A stretch of DNA of 37,498 bases, from positions 130,645 through 168,142 of the forward strand of contig NZ_JAHKJW010000018.1 of assembly GCF_019710745.1 (NCBI RefSeq), written 5' to 3'. The position numbers and the translations under genes were made by a program. This stretch comes from Streptomyces beigongshangae (lineage in GTDB: Bacteria > Actinomycetota > Actinomycetes > Streptomycetales > Streptomycetaceae). This document shows positions 24,805 through 33,184 of the stretch, in pieces (the stretch's first letter is position 1; each line of letters starts with the position of its first letter). The notes beneath the pieces were generated by a model. That model saw only the letters and a program-made list of their open reading frames with translations. It ran no database searches and was not told where the DNA came from.

Positions 24805-25371
24805 ATGAACGAGACGATGGTGTGTGTGGTGGGGAACGTGGCTACGCAGCCCGTGTTCCGGGAGACGGCGGCAGGTCCGTCGGCGAGGTTCCGGCTCGCG
24901 GTCACGCAGCGGTACTGGGACCGCGAGAAGAACGCCTGGAAGGACGGGCACACCAACTTCTTCACGGTGTGGGCCAACCGGACGCTCGCGGCGAACGTGC
25001 AGGCGTCCGTGTCCCTGGGCGAACCGCTGGTGGTGCGCGGCAGGCTCAAGGTCCGGTCCGAGCAGCGCGACGGCCAGTCGTGGGCGGGGGCGGACATCGA
25101 GGCATCGGCGATCGGACACGATCTGGCGCGCGGCACCGCGGCGTTCCGGAGGACGGCGCACAGGGGTGACCACGCCTCCGAGCCCACCTCCGACCAGCCG
25201 TCCGACGCGGCCCCGGACCAGCCGTCGAGCCGGTTGCCGGGTCGGTCGCCGGGCCGCTCGTCGGGCCGCTCGCGGGACACGCCGTCCCGCCCGGAGCCCG
25301 GCTGGGAGGTGGAGCCGACGGATCAGGCCGGTGGAGCGGCTCATCGGCAGGAACCGGCCTTGGCTGGATGA
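24805..25371 (+). CDS. ssbB: Single-stranded DNA-binding protein, SsbB-like paralogue
   Basis: A 188-residue SSB. The OB-fold (about 1-110) starts NETMVCVVGNVATQPVFRET and holds RFRLAVTQRYWDREKNAW and FFTVWANRTLAANV, typical of the short Streptomyces paralogue. The C-terminal ~75 residues are Ser/Arg/Pro-rich with SPGRSSGRS-like repeats and end QEPALAG: the acidic DDDxPF tip that recruits replication partners is missing. In S. coelicolor the paralogue SsbB also lacks that tip and acts in chromosome segregation during sporulation, which suits its place beside dynAB. GGAGGG lies 8 nt before ATG 24805 (GTG 24802 also possible). The tail is longer than I remember for SsbB. Confidence 0.9.
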   Translation: MNETMVCVVGNVATQPVFRETAAGPSARFRLAVTQRYWDREKNAWKDGHTNFFTVWANRTLAANVQASVSLGEPLVVRGRLKVRSEQRDGQSWAGADIEASAIGHDLARGTAAFRRTAHRGDHASEPTSDQPSDAAPDQPSSRLPGRSPGRSSGRSRDTPSRPEPGWEVEPTDQAGGAAHRQEPALAG

Positions 25372-25638
25372 CGTGAGTGCAGACACCGGTTCCAGATCCG
25401 ACCGAAGCGCGGCATACCGCCGAATGATCCCGAAGGATCCTATGGATTTGTCGACAAGTCTGGTCGATGCCCGGCTTCGGCGATAACGATTCCGAGTCGG
25501 ATCACTCATCAGATGACATGACCGGGAAGGGAGATGCGCCCCGTCCTTAGGATGCCGGGCATGGCTCTCGGGGCCTCTGATCGCGCTGGTGGGACCGTAA
25601 CCCTCCAGGCGGGCGGGCCCTGCTCGAAAGGGAATTCT

Positions 25639-27051
25639 GTGTTTTCTTCGTTCTCCGCGCCGTCCGTGCACGGGCGAGGTGCTACCGCCCGTCTGGCCGC
25701 GGTGGCGCTCGTGTCCGGGCTCGTCGCCGTGAGCGCCGTGGCGACCGCCGGTACGGCCGTCGCGGACGAACTCCCCCAGAACCAGGGCGGCGCGACCGCG
25801 ACCGTAGGCGCGCTGAAGACGTCCGGTGCCGCCGTCATCCACGAGGACGACGGGGACAAGCAGGTGTCCGCGGGACTGTTCGAGATGTCCGTCGACAACG
25901 GCGGGACGCTGCAGACCTACTGCGTCGACATCTACAGCCCGACGCAGAAGGACGCCAAGTACCAGGAGACCCCCTGGAGCGGCACGTCGCTGAACGGGAA
26001 CCCCGACGCCGGCCGGATCCGCTGGATCCTGCAGAACTCCTATCCACAGGTCAACGACCTCGCCACGCTGGCCGCGAAGGCGGGTGCGAGAGGCCTCACC
26101 GCGGAGGACGCGGCGGCCGGCACCCAGGTGGCCATCTGGCGCTACTCGGACGGCGCCGACGTGGAGGCCGTGGACCCGCAGGCGGAGAAGCTCGCCGACC
26201 ACCTGCAGCGCAGCGCACGCGACCTCGGGGAGCCCGCGGCATCCCTGCGCCTGGACCCGCCCGCGGTCTCGGGGCGCCCCGGCGAACCGCTCGGCCCGGT
26301 GACCGTGCACACCGACGCGGCCGGTGTGACGGTGACGCCGCCCGCCGACGCCGCCACCAGCGGGGTGCGGATCGTCGACCGGGACGGCAAGGAGATCACT
26401 TCCGCGGTGGACGGCGGCGAGTTGTACTTCGACGTGCCCGACGACGCCGCGGACGGTTCGGCCGCGCTGACCGTGCAGGCATCGACCACCGTGCCGGTCG
26501 GGCGGGCCTTCGCCTCCGAGACCAGGAGCCAGACCCAGATCCTGGCCGGTTCCAGCGAGTCGACGGTCTCCGCGGCGGCGACCGCAAACTGGACCGCCAC
26601 CGGAGCGATACCCGCGCTGTCGGCCGAGAAGAACTGCGCGGAGGGCGGTCTGGACGTCACCGCCGTCAACGAGGGCGACGAACCGGTCACCTTCGAGGTG
26701 GCGGGCTCCGAGCACACCGTCGAGGCCGGCGCGTCGAAGACCGTGACGGTCCCGTTGCAGGAGGACCAGGCGTACGACGTCACGGTCAGGGGACCGGGCG
26801 GCTACGAGAAGCGGTTCCAGGGCGTGCTCGACTGCCGGACGCAGAGCGCCGAGGGCGCCGGTGAGAGCGTCCAGACCCTGAACGAGCCCAGCCCCGCCAC
26901 GGTGGGCGGCACCACCGCCACGACCGCGGACCTCGCCGAGACCGGAGCGTCGAGCGCCACACCGGTGATAGCCGGGGTCGCGATCGGCCTGGTCCTGATC
27001 GGCGGCGCCGCGGTGCTCGTCCTCCGCAAGAAGGCACAGTCCAAGGACTGA
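25639..27051 (+). CDS. Wall-anchored thioester-domain (TQxA) surface protein
   Basis: A 470-residue surface protein. An export signal with a long N-region (hydrophobic about 20-42, end near AVA-DEL) is followed by a thioester domain in which TYCVDIY supplies Cys95 and TQVAIWRYSDG supplies Gln163; the Cys-Gln pair can form an internal thioester that reacts covalently with target surfaces, as in Gram-positive adhesins. Then come an Ig-like region with charged and Val/Thr-rich strands, a Ser/Thr stalk, and the anchor: LAETG (432-436), a hydrophobic helix and RKKAQSKD. LAxTG is a class E sortase substrate, the same type as ChpA here. GTG 25639 follows GAAAGGGA; earlier in-frame ATGs would put ~35 residues ahead of the signal. 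A 10-bp palindrome TTGTCGACAA lies at 25448-25457. Confidence 0.9.
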   Translation: MFSSFSAPSVHGRGATARLAAVALVSGLVAVSAVATAGTAVADELPQNQGGATATVGALKTSGAAVIHEDDGDKQVSAGLFEMSVDNGGTLQTYCVDIYSPTQKDAKYQETPWSGTSLNGNPDAGRIRWILQNSYPQVNDLATLAAKAGARGLTAEDAAAGTQVAIWRYSDGADVEAVDPQAEKLADHLQRSARDLGEPAASLRLDPPAVSGRPGEPLGPVTVHTDAAGVTVTPPADAATSGVRIVDRDGKEITSAVDGGELYFDVPDDAADGSAALTVQASTTVPVGRAFASETRSQTQILAGSSESTVSAAATANWTATGAIPALSAEKNCAEGGLDVTAVNEGDEPVTFEVAGSEHTVEAGASKTVTVPLQEDQAYDVTVRGPGGYEKRFQGVLDCRTQSAEGAGESVQTLNEPSPATVGGTTATTADLAETGASSATPVIAGVAIGLVLIGGAAVLVLRKKAQSKD

Positions 27052-27086
27052 CCGCGGCCCGTCGAACCGTCCGGTGGTGGCGGGAC

Positions 27087-27443
27087 TCAGACGGCCGGGT
27101 GCGGCGCCCGGGTCCGCAGCCGGCGCGCGAGCAGGCCGATCAGCGCGGCGTTGACCAGCCCGGCCAGCACCACACCGGCGGAGAAGACCAGCGGGCTCAG
27201 CCCGCTGGGCAGGGCGTGCTCCACGGGTGCCGCCGCCATGACGGCGAGGATGCCGAGCGGCGCGGTGGCCATCATCGGCCAGATCCCGGCGAACCCCGGG
27301 TCCGGCGACAGGTACACGGCGTACAGGAAGAACACCAGCGCCGCCGCGACCAGGGCGAGGTATCCGCGGGCGGGCCGGTTGTCCACGGCGGGCGCGAGCA
27401 GCCGGCGCAGACGCGGGGCAAGGGAGTGGGAGACAGGCGTCAT
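27087..27443 (-). CDS. Small membrane protein (SCO4225-family-like)
   Basis: A 118-residue integral membrane protein with three predicted helices: GYLALVAAALVFFLYAVYL, GIWPMMATAPLGILAVMAA and PLVFSAGVVLAGLVNAALIG. The motif DPGFAGIWPMMATAPLG resembles the SCO4225 family of Streptomyces membrane proteins, whose function is unknown. ATG 27443 is preceded by AAGGAA; the longer frame to 27509 has no such site. It converges on the thioester-protein gene with 35 nt between stops. A palindrome and repeated GGTACTCACC boxes upstream suggest it is regulated. Confidence 0.72.
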   Translation of the reverse strand: MTPVSHSLAPRLRRLLAPAVDNRPARGYLALVAAALVFFLYAVYLSPDPGFAGIWPMMATAPLGILAVMAAAPVEHALPSGLSPLVFSAGVVLAGLVNAALIGLLARRLRTRAPHPAV

Positions 27444-27508
27444 CGAGGTTCCTTCGGGTCCGTCCGGATCGGTCAGCCCAACGATGGCCTGAAGGACGCG
27501 CCCGGGCA

Positions 27509-27547
27509 TGAGTACCGGTACTCACCGGCAGGACGGCGGTACTCACC
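27509..27547. promoter_or_regulatory. Operator-like palindrome and direct repeat upstream of the small membrane protein
   Basis: TGAGTACCGGTACTCA (27509-27524) is a perfect 16-bp palindrome. Its right half within GGTACTCACC (27517-27526) recurs at 27538-27547, 21 bp away, that is two helical turns. The cluster lies 65-105 nt before the ATG at 27443. Confidence 0.55.
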
Positions 27548-27674
27548 ACGAGCGGCCAGGACCGCAGCACGAAGGAGGGACCTCGGACCACTCCGGGTCC
27601 CCTGTTCCAAGGCGCCTCCGACGGCTGGGCAAATGACCGGCGTTCGCTTGCACAGCCACTTCGAATACGTCTGG

Positions 27675-28013
27675 TCAGGGCCAGGAGCCCAGCGTGTGGA
27701 CTGTCAGGAGAACGCAGAGCGTCAGCTGCACCGCCCCGATGGCCCGGTGCCCGATCCGCAGCAGCACGACGGCCGTCACGCCGACCGCCAGGGTCAGGGC
27801 GCCGAAGCCGAGTACCGGTGCCCAGTCCGGGGGCGGCACTCTCGTCGCTGCCGGCCCGGCGCCGGTGCCCGTCCGGCCCAGTCCCCGGACGGCGAGCACG
27901 ATGCCGACCAGCAGCCCGGCCGCCCCGTCCGCCACCAGGACGAGAAGCAGGAGACAACCTGCGGTGAGGGCTCCCTCCGTGCTGGAGGGCTGCTTGTCGC
28001 CGAGTCCGGGCAT
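27675..28013 (-). CDS. Small hypothetical membrane protein
   Basis: A 112-residue protein with three hydrophobic segments: ALTAGCLLLLVLVADGAAGL with LVGIVLAVRGLG, WAPVLGFGALTLAVGVTAVV and IGAVQLTLCVLLTVHTLG. No family recognised. ATG 28013 has GGGAGATC about 8 nt upstream; the larger open frame to 28265 reads into a transposase relic and is not real sequence of this protein. It has the same strand as the other small membrane protein but is separated by about 230 nt containing that gene's operator. Expression is unproven, so confidence is moderate. Confidence 0.6.
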   Translation of the reverse strand: MPGLGDKQPSSTEGALTAGCLLLLVLVADGAAGLLVGIVLAVRGLGRTGTGAGPAATRVPPPDWAPVLGFGALTLAVGVTAVVLLRIGHRAIGAVQLTLCVLLTVHTLGSWP

Positions 28014-28092
28014 GTCTCGACGATCTCCCGGAACCCACCCCTTCGAAGGCGCCGTCGCTGATTCGCAACCCAGGCGTACTCCGCTCTTCACG

Positions 28093-28335
28093 GACCACGG
28101 CCTGCTCGGCGAGCGCCCGAATCCTTGCGTGCGAGCGGTTGGCAGCCCGCTGACCAGCGAACAGCGTCCCCTCTCGCGCTCAGCGGGGAATCGCACGGTG
28201 CCGCCGGTACCGCCGGTGCCGCGGTAGCCCTTGCCGAGCCAGCACTCCACCCCGACTGCCTCCAAAGCGTCGATGATGCCGTGGGTCCACGCGGCCCCGA
28301 TGCCGTGGACCGCTCCGGACAGGGCGGGGATGCCC
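28093..28335 (-). pseudogene. Decayed IS5-type transposase fragment
   Basis: The minus strand reads PALSGAVHGIGAAWTHGIID and ALEAVGVECWLGKGYRGTGG in one frame, then switches frame to AREGTLFAGQRAANRSHARI and RALAEQAVV. These are the DDE-domain middle segments of IS5-family transposases (usual forms: ADKGYQGAGGTVRVP, LSAGQxAVNRSHAKIRAL). The fragment lacks the N-terminal half and the C-terminal end, has a frameshift near FPAERER, and contains a 9-bp duplication (accggcggt / accggcggc) that doubles TGG. No terminal inverted repeats were found, so it is an old remnant. It abuts the small membrane gene and the ettA promoter region. Confidence 0.75.
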
Positions 28336-28503
28336 GCAGCAGTCCTCCGGGGCCGACCGGCGGTGACGGTCGAGCCGTGGTCGCCCGCGGTGAAACGCCA
28401 GGTCAGGTGACCTCCGCCATACGCGTTTCCCCCGAGGGGTGGCGGTGCGGCAAGATGGGGTGTATCTGCCCACTGCCGATTTCAAGCGTCCGGACGGTTT
28501 CTC
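28336..28503 (+). promoter_or_regulatory. Upstream region of ettA
   Basis: No gene beyond the transposase relic. The ettA promoter should be here. I see no firm -35/-10 pair and no Shine-Dalgarno sequence in the last 25 nt before the TTG. Confidence 0.4.
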
Positions 28504-30168
<1,665 letters not shown>

Positions 30169-30174
30169 TCCGTC

Positions 30175-30630
30175 TTGCGGCACATCTACCGCTGCCCGCT
30201 GCGCTGGGCGGACATGGACGCGTACGGCCACATCAACAACGTGGTCTTCCTCCGCTACCTGGAGGAGGCGCGGATCGACTTCCTGTTCCGCCCGGACAAG
30301 GATTTCCAGCAGGGGTCCGTGGTGGCGCGCCATGAGATCGACTACAAGCAGCAGCTCGTCCACCGGCACACACCGGTGGACATCGAGCTGTGGGTCACGC
30401 AGATAAGGGCGGCGTCCTTCACCGTCGACTACGAGGTCAAGGACCCGGACCAGGTGTACGTCCGGGCGCGGACGGTCATCGTGCCGTTCGACTTCGAGGC
30501 CCAGCGACCGCGTCGTATCACCGCCGAGGAACGCGCGTTCCTGGAGGAGTACACCGACGACGAGGACGCCGGGAGCGGCAAGGCCGACAAGGGCGACAAG
30601 GTCGATGCCGCCGGGGCCGTCGCCGCATGA
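30175..30630 (+). CDS. Acyl-CoA thioesterase, 4-hydroxybenzoyl-CoA thioesterase fold
   Basis: A 151-residue hot-dog fold protein. RWADMDAYGHINNVVFLRYL contains the DxxGHxNN catalytic signature (Asp15), followed by EEARIDFL, and the later VVARHEIDYKQQLV and VDYEVKD strands. Family members hydrolyse acyl-CoA thioesters. The last 25 residues are a charged Lys/Asp tail outside the fold. TTG 30175 lies 6 nt after the ettA stop, which indicates a shared transcript; its own stop overlaps the next ATG as ATGA. Substrate cannot be read from sequence. Confidence 0.88.
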   Translation: MRHIYRCPLRWADMDAYGHINNVVFLRYLEEARIDFLFRPDKDFQQGSVVARHEIDYKQQLVHRHTPVDIELWVTQIRAASFTVDYEVKDPDQVYVRARTVIVPFDFEAQRPRRITAEERAFLEEYTDDEDAGSGKADKGDKVDAAGAVAA

Positions 30631-31364
30631 CGGCCCTGCACCTCGACGACGCGGGGGAGGCGGCGGATCTCGCCGCCTTCCTGGCCCGGCTGATCCACTA
30701 CGACCGGGCGGCCGCGGTGCGGCTCCAGGCGTCGGGGACGACACTCGCGGTGTTCGGCCGGCCACCGTCCTTCGAGGTGCTCGCGATCCGTACGGCACGA
30801 CTCGCCAAGCCGTACGAGAAAGGGCTGGACCTCACCCTCGACATGACGGTCTCGGCCGGTGAGCTCCTGGAGGCCCTCGACGAGCCGGCGGCCACGGCGG
30901 CCGTGCCCGCCGCCGTCACCGGACCGCCGTGGGCCGGGGTGCTGCCACCCCGCGGCGGCTGGCGGCCCGAGCCGGGGCTGCCCGCGCCCGACGCCGTACG
31001 CGCCGCGGTGGCAGCGGTGGTCGCCGAGTTCCGGGCGCGGACGGACGGACTGGCGCCCGGGGAGCGTACGCGGGCCGCGCTCGACCGGATCGGGCGGGAG
31101 ATCTGGTCCCGGCCGGTCGGGGACACCGCCCTTCCGGTACGGGCCGCCCACGCGGCCCAGTCGCTGGGCTTCCTCAGGCCCGCGCGTCCCGGCATGTCAG
31201 ATGTGTCCGACGCGTCCGATGTGTCCGACGCGTCCGACGGGGGTGCGCTGCGGCTGCTGTCGTCGGGCGTGTGGCTCAGGCTGCGCACGCCGTACGGGTC
31301 GGTCGCCGTGCGCAGGACGGGGTCCGGGGCGGGGCTCGGGACACTGGGCGTCAGCGTTCGCTGA
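30627..31364 (+). CDS. Actinobacterial protein of unknown function, coupled to ettA-thioesterase
   Basis: A 245-residue cytoplasmic protein with no signal peptide or membrane helix. The first 85 residues form a compact-looking part (DDAGEAADLAAFLARLIHYD, ASGTTLAVFGRPPSFEVL), the middle is Ala/Pro-rich, and the end (LLSSGVWLRLRTPYGSVAVR) may be strands. Two SDVSDASD units come from a repeat at 31195-31240. I know no named domain. The ATGA overlap with the thioesterase gene makes co-translation almost certain. Confidence 0.78.
   Translation: MTALHLDDAGEAADLAAFLARLIHYDRAAAVRLQASGTTLAVFGRPPSFEVLAIRTARLAKPYEKGLDLTLDMTVSAGELLEALDEPAATAAVPAAVTGPPWAGVLPPRGGWRPEPGLPAPDAVRAAVAAVVAEFRARTDGLAPGERTRAALDRIGREIWSRPVGDTALPVRAAHAAQSLGFLRPARPGMSDVSDASDVSDASDGGALRLLSSGVWLRLRTPYGSVAVRRTGSGAGLGTLGVSVR
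31195..31240 (+). repeat. 18-bp tandem repeat in the unknown gene
   Basis: gtgtccgacgcgtccgat occurs twice with partial flanking copies, encoding a Ser-Asp-Val/Ala repeat. Confidence 0.8.
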
Positions 31365-31383
31365 GCGTCGCTCCGGCTTCCGT

Positions 31384-31412
31384 GCCGGCCCATCCGTCGC
31401 CGAGGGGCCGGC
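31384..31412. terminator. Hairpin between convergent genes
   Basis: GCCGGCCC (31384-31391) pairs perfectly with GGGCCGGC (31405-31412), 20 nt after the stop of the upstream gene and ahead of the convergent globin. No T tract. Confidence 0.5.
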
Positions 31413-31555
31413 CGGTGAGCCCTCAGCTGTGGTGGCACCGGTCATCCCAGATCTGCGGCGATGCTCCCAGAGGGGGTGTGGCCGGATCGTGACCGGGATC
31501 CGGCGACGCGCGACCGGAATACGCGCGTCAGCCGGTGCCGTTCATCCCGTGCCGT

Positions 31556-31969
31556 TCAGCCCTCGGTGTTGACCATCGAAGCCGCCGCGTACGTCAGGTA
31601 GTTCCACAGCGTGTGCTCGTGCTCCTCGGAGAGACCGAGTTCGTCCACGGCGACCCGCATGTGCTTCAGCCAGGCGTCGTGGGCCGCGCGGTCGACGGCG
31701 AAGGGAGCGTGACGCATCCGCAACCGGGGGTGGCCGCGGCTCTCGCTGTACGTGGTCGGACCGCCCCAGTACTGGATCAGGAACCGGGTGAAGCGCTCCT
31801 CGGCCGGGCCCAGGTCCTCCTCGGGATACATGGGCCGCAGCAGCGGGTCCTCGGCGACACCCTCGTAGAACCGGTGCACCAGGCGCCGGAAGGTCTCCTC
31901 GCCGCCGACCTGCTCGTAGAAGGTCTGCTCCTGCAGCGTGCCGCGCCGTATCTCTTTCACACCGTCCAT
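31556..31969 (-). CDS. Truncated haemoglobin, group II (trHbO type)
   Basis: A 137-residue 2-on-2 globin. The features are TFYEQVGGEETFRRLVHRFY (A/B helices with Phe34-Tyr35), PMYPEEDLGPAEERF, FLIQYWGGP, the proximal His87 in RMRHAPF and Trp100 (G8) in HDAWLKHM. It binds O2 or NO through haem and is commonly linked to redox or NO tolerance. ATG 31969 is chosen since MDGVKEIRRGTLQEQ matches the usual length; the first ATG at 32011 would add 14 residues. It is transcribed alone, convergent with the ettA operon. Confidence 0.93.
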   Translation of the reverse strand: MDGVKEIRRGTLQEQTFYEQVGGEETFRRLVHRFYEGVAEDPLLRPMYPEEDLGPAEERFTRFLIQYWGGPTTYSESRGHPRLRMRHAPFAVDRAAHDAWLKHMRVAVDELGLSEEHEHTLWNYLTYAAASMVNTEG

Positions 31970-32079
31970 GGTCTCAGACGGGCCGACCGGGGACCGGAGG
32001 CTTAGGACCATCGAAGAAGGGGTTCCGGATTTCGCGCCCGGCGCTCGCCTCGCGGCCCGTCCCGCAGCACAGTGGAGAC

Positions 32080-33066
32080 ATGGGCACGCGCGCCGGCGAC
32101 CACGGGCTCGACGACCTCGCCGCCACGGCGCGGGCGGCGCTGGTGCGCGAGATCGACGCGAGCGGCGCCTGGGACGCCGACCCGGTCTGGCGCGGGGCCT
32201 TCGAGGCGGTCCCGCGCCATCTCTTCGTGCCGTACTACTACGTGGGCGTACGGGGCGGCTACGAGCGCAGATGGGGCGAGGACCCCAGCCCGCGCCGGCG
32301 CGAGGAGTGGCTGCGCGGGGCGTACGAGGACGTCCCGCTGGCCACCCGAGTGCGCGACGGCGAACTGGTGTCGTCCAGCAGCCAGCCGTCCCTGATGGCG
32401 AGGATGCTGGTCGAGCTGGACCCGGGGGACGGGGACGCCGTCCTGGAGATCGGCGCCGGCACCGGCTACAACGCGGCCCTGCTCGCGCACCGGCTGGGTG
32501 ACGAGCGGGTCACCACGGTCGACCTGGACCCGGAGATCACCGAGTCCGCCCGGCGCCACCTGGCCGCCGCGGGCCACCGCCCGGCCGTCGTCACCGGCGA
32601 CGGGGCGCGGGGCTGTCCCGAGCGCGCCCCCTTCGACCGCGTCATCGCGACCTGCACGCTCAGCTCGATACCGCGCCCCTGGCTGGGGCAGTGCCGCCCG
32701 GGCGCCCGGATCCTCGCGCCGTTCGCCACCGGCCTCGTCGTCCTGCGCGTACGGGACGCCGGGCACGCCGAGGGCCGCTTCCTGCACACGCCCGCCTACT
32801 TCGTGCCCCTGCGGGGCGGCCCGCGGTGCGAGCGCGAGGGTCCGGACGCGCGCCCGGAGAGCCTGCCGCGCCGGGTCGGGGGGCACGAACTCTTCCGGTT
32901 CCTGCTGACCCTGACGGCGGGCTGTCTCACCCCGGAGGAGGCGTTCGCACTGTGGGAGCGCGCGGGGCACCCGCCACGCGAGCGGTACGGGATCACGGTC
33001 GGCGACGGCCGTGCGTGGGCGTGGCTGGACGACCCGCGGGGACCGCACACCTGGCCCCTGCCCTGA
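32080..33066 (+). CDS. SAM-dependent methyltransferase, protein-L-isoaspartate methyltransferase-like
   Basis: A 328-residue enzyme. An N-terminal region with AVPRHLFVPYYYVG and SSSSQPSLMARMLVEL resembles the substrate side of PCMT enzymes. Motif I VLEIGAGTGYNAALL at about residue 121 binds SAM, followed by VTTVDLDPEITESARRHL and the FDRVIATCTLSSIPRPW segment. The C-terminal ~110 residues (LRGGPRCEREGP onward) are outside the core PCMT fold and seem particular to actinobacterial members. GGAG precedes the ATG by 4 nt. It may repair isoaspartyl proteins or methylate a peptide; no lanthipeptide genes are nearby. Confidence 0.85.
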   Translation: MGTRAGDHGLDDLAATARAALVREIDASGAWDADPVWRGAFEAVPRHLFVPYYYVGVRGGYERRWGEDPSPRRREEWLRGAYEDVPLATRVRDGELVSSSSQPSLMARMLVELDPGDGDAVLEIGAGTGYNAALLAHRLGDERVTTVDLDPEITESARRHLAAAGHRPAVVTGDGARGCPERAPFDRVIATCTLSSIPRPWLGQCRPGARILAPFATGLVVLRVRDAGHAEGRFLHTPAYFVPLRGGPRCEREGPDARPESLPRRVGGHELFRFLLTLTAGCLTPEEAFALWERAGHPPRERYGITVGDGRAWAWLDDPRGPHTWPLP

Positions 33067-33110
33067 TGCCCTGACCGGTCCCCGGCGTCGGCCGCCCGTC
33101 ACCCTTCGTC

Positions 33111-33180
33111 TGTCGCCTGTCGCCTGTCGCCTGTCGCCTGTCGCCTGTCGCCCGTCGCCCGTCGTCCGTCGCCCGTCGTT
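33111..33180. repeat. Heptanucleotide tandem repeat between convergent genes
   Basis: Exactly ten 7-bp units: six perfect TGTCGCC, then four variants (CGTCGCC, CGTCGTC, CGTCGCC, CGTCGTT). It fills most of the 118-nt space between the methyltransferase and FHA stop codons. Confidence 0.95.
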
Positions 33181-33184
33181 CCGG

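Noticed and set aside
27675..28265. 196-codon version of the small membrane protein
   Set aside because: Its N-terminal part is the decayed transposase (GVECWLGKGYRG); the ribosome site supports ATG 28013.
32080..33066. Methyltransferase as part of a lanthipeptide-type cluster
   Set aside because: No precursor peptide, LanB/LanC-like or transporter gene nearby; a stand-alone repair-type enzyme is simpler.
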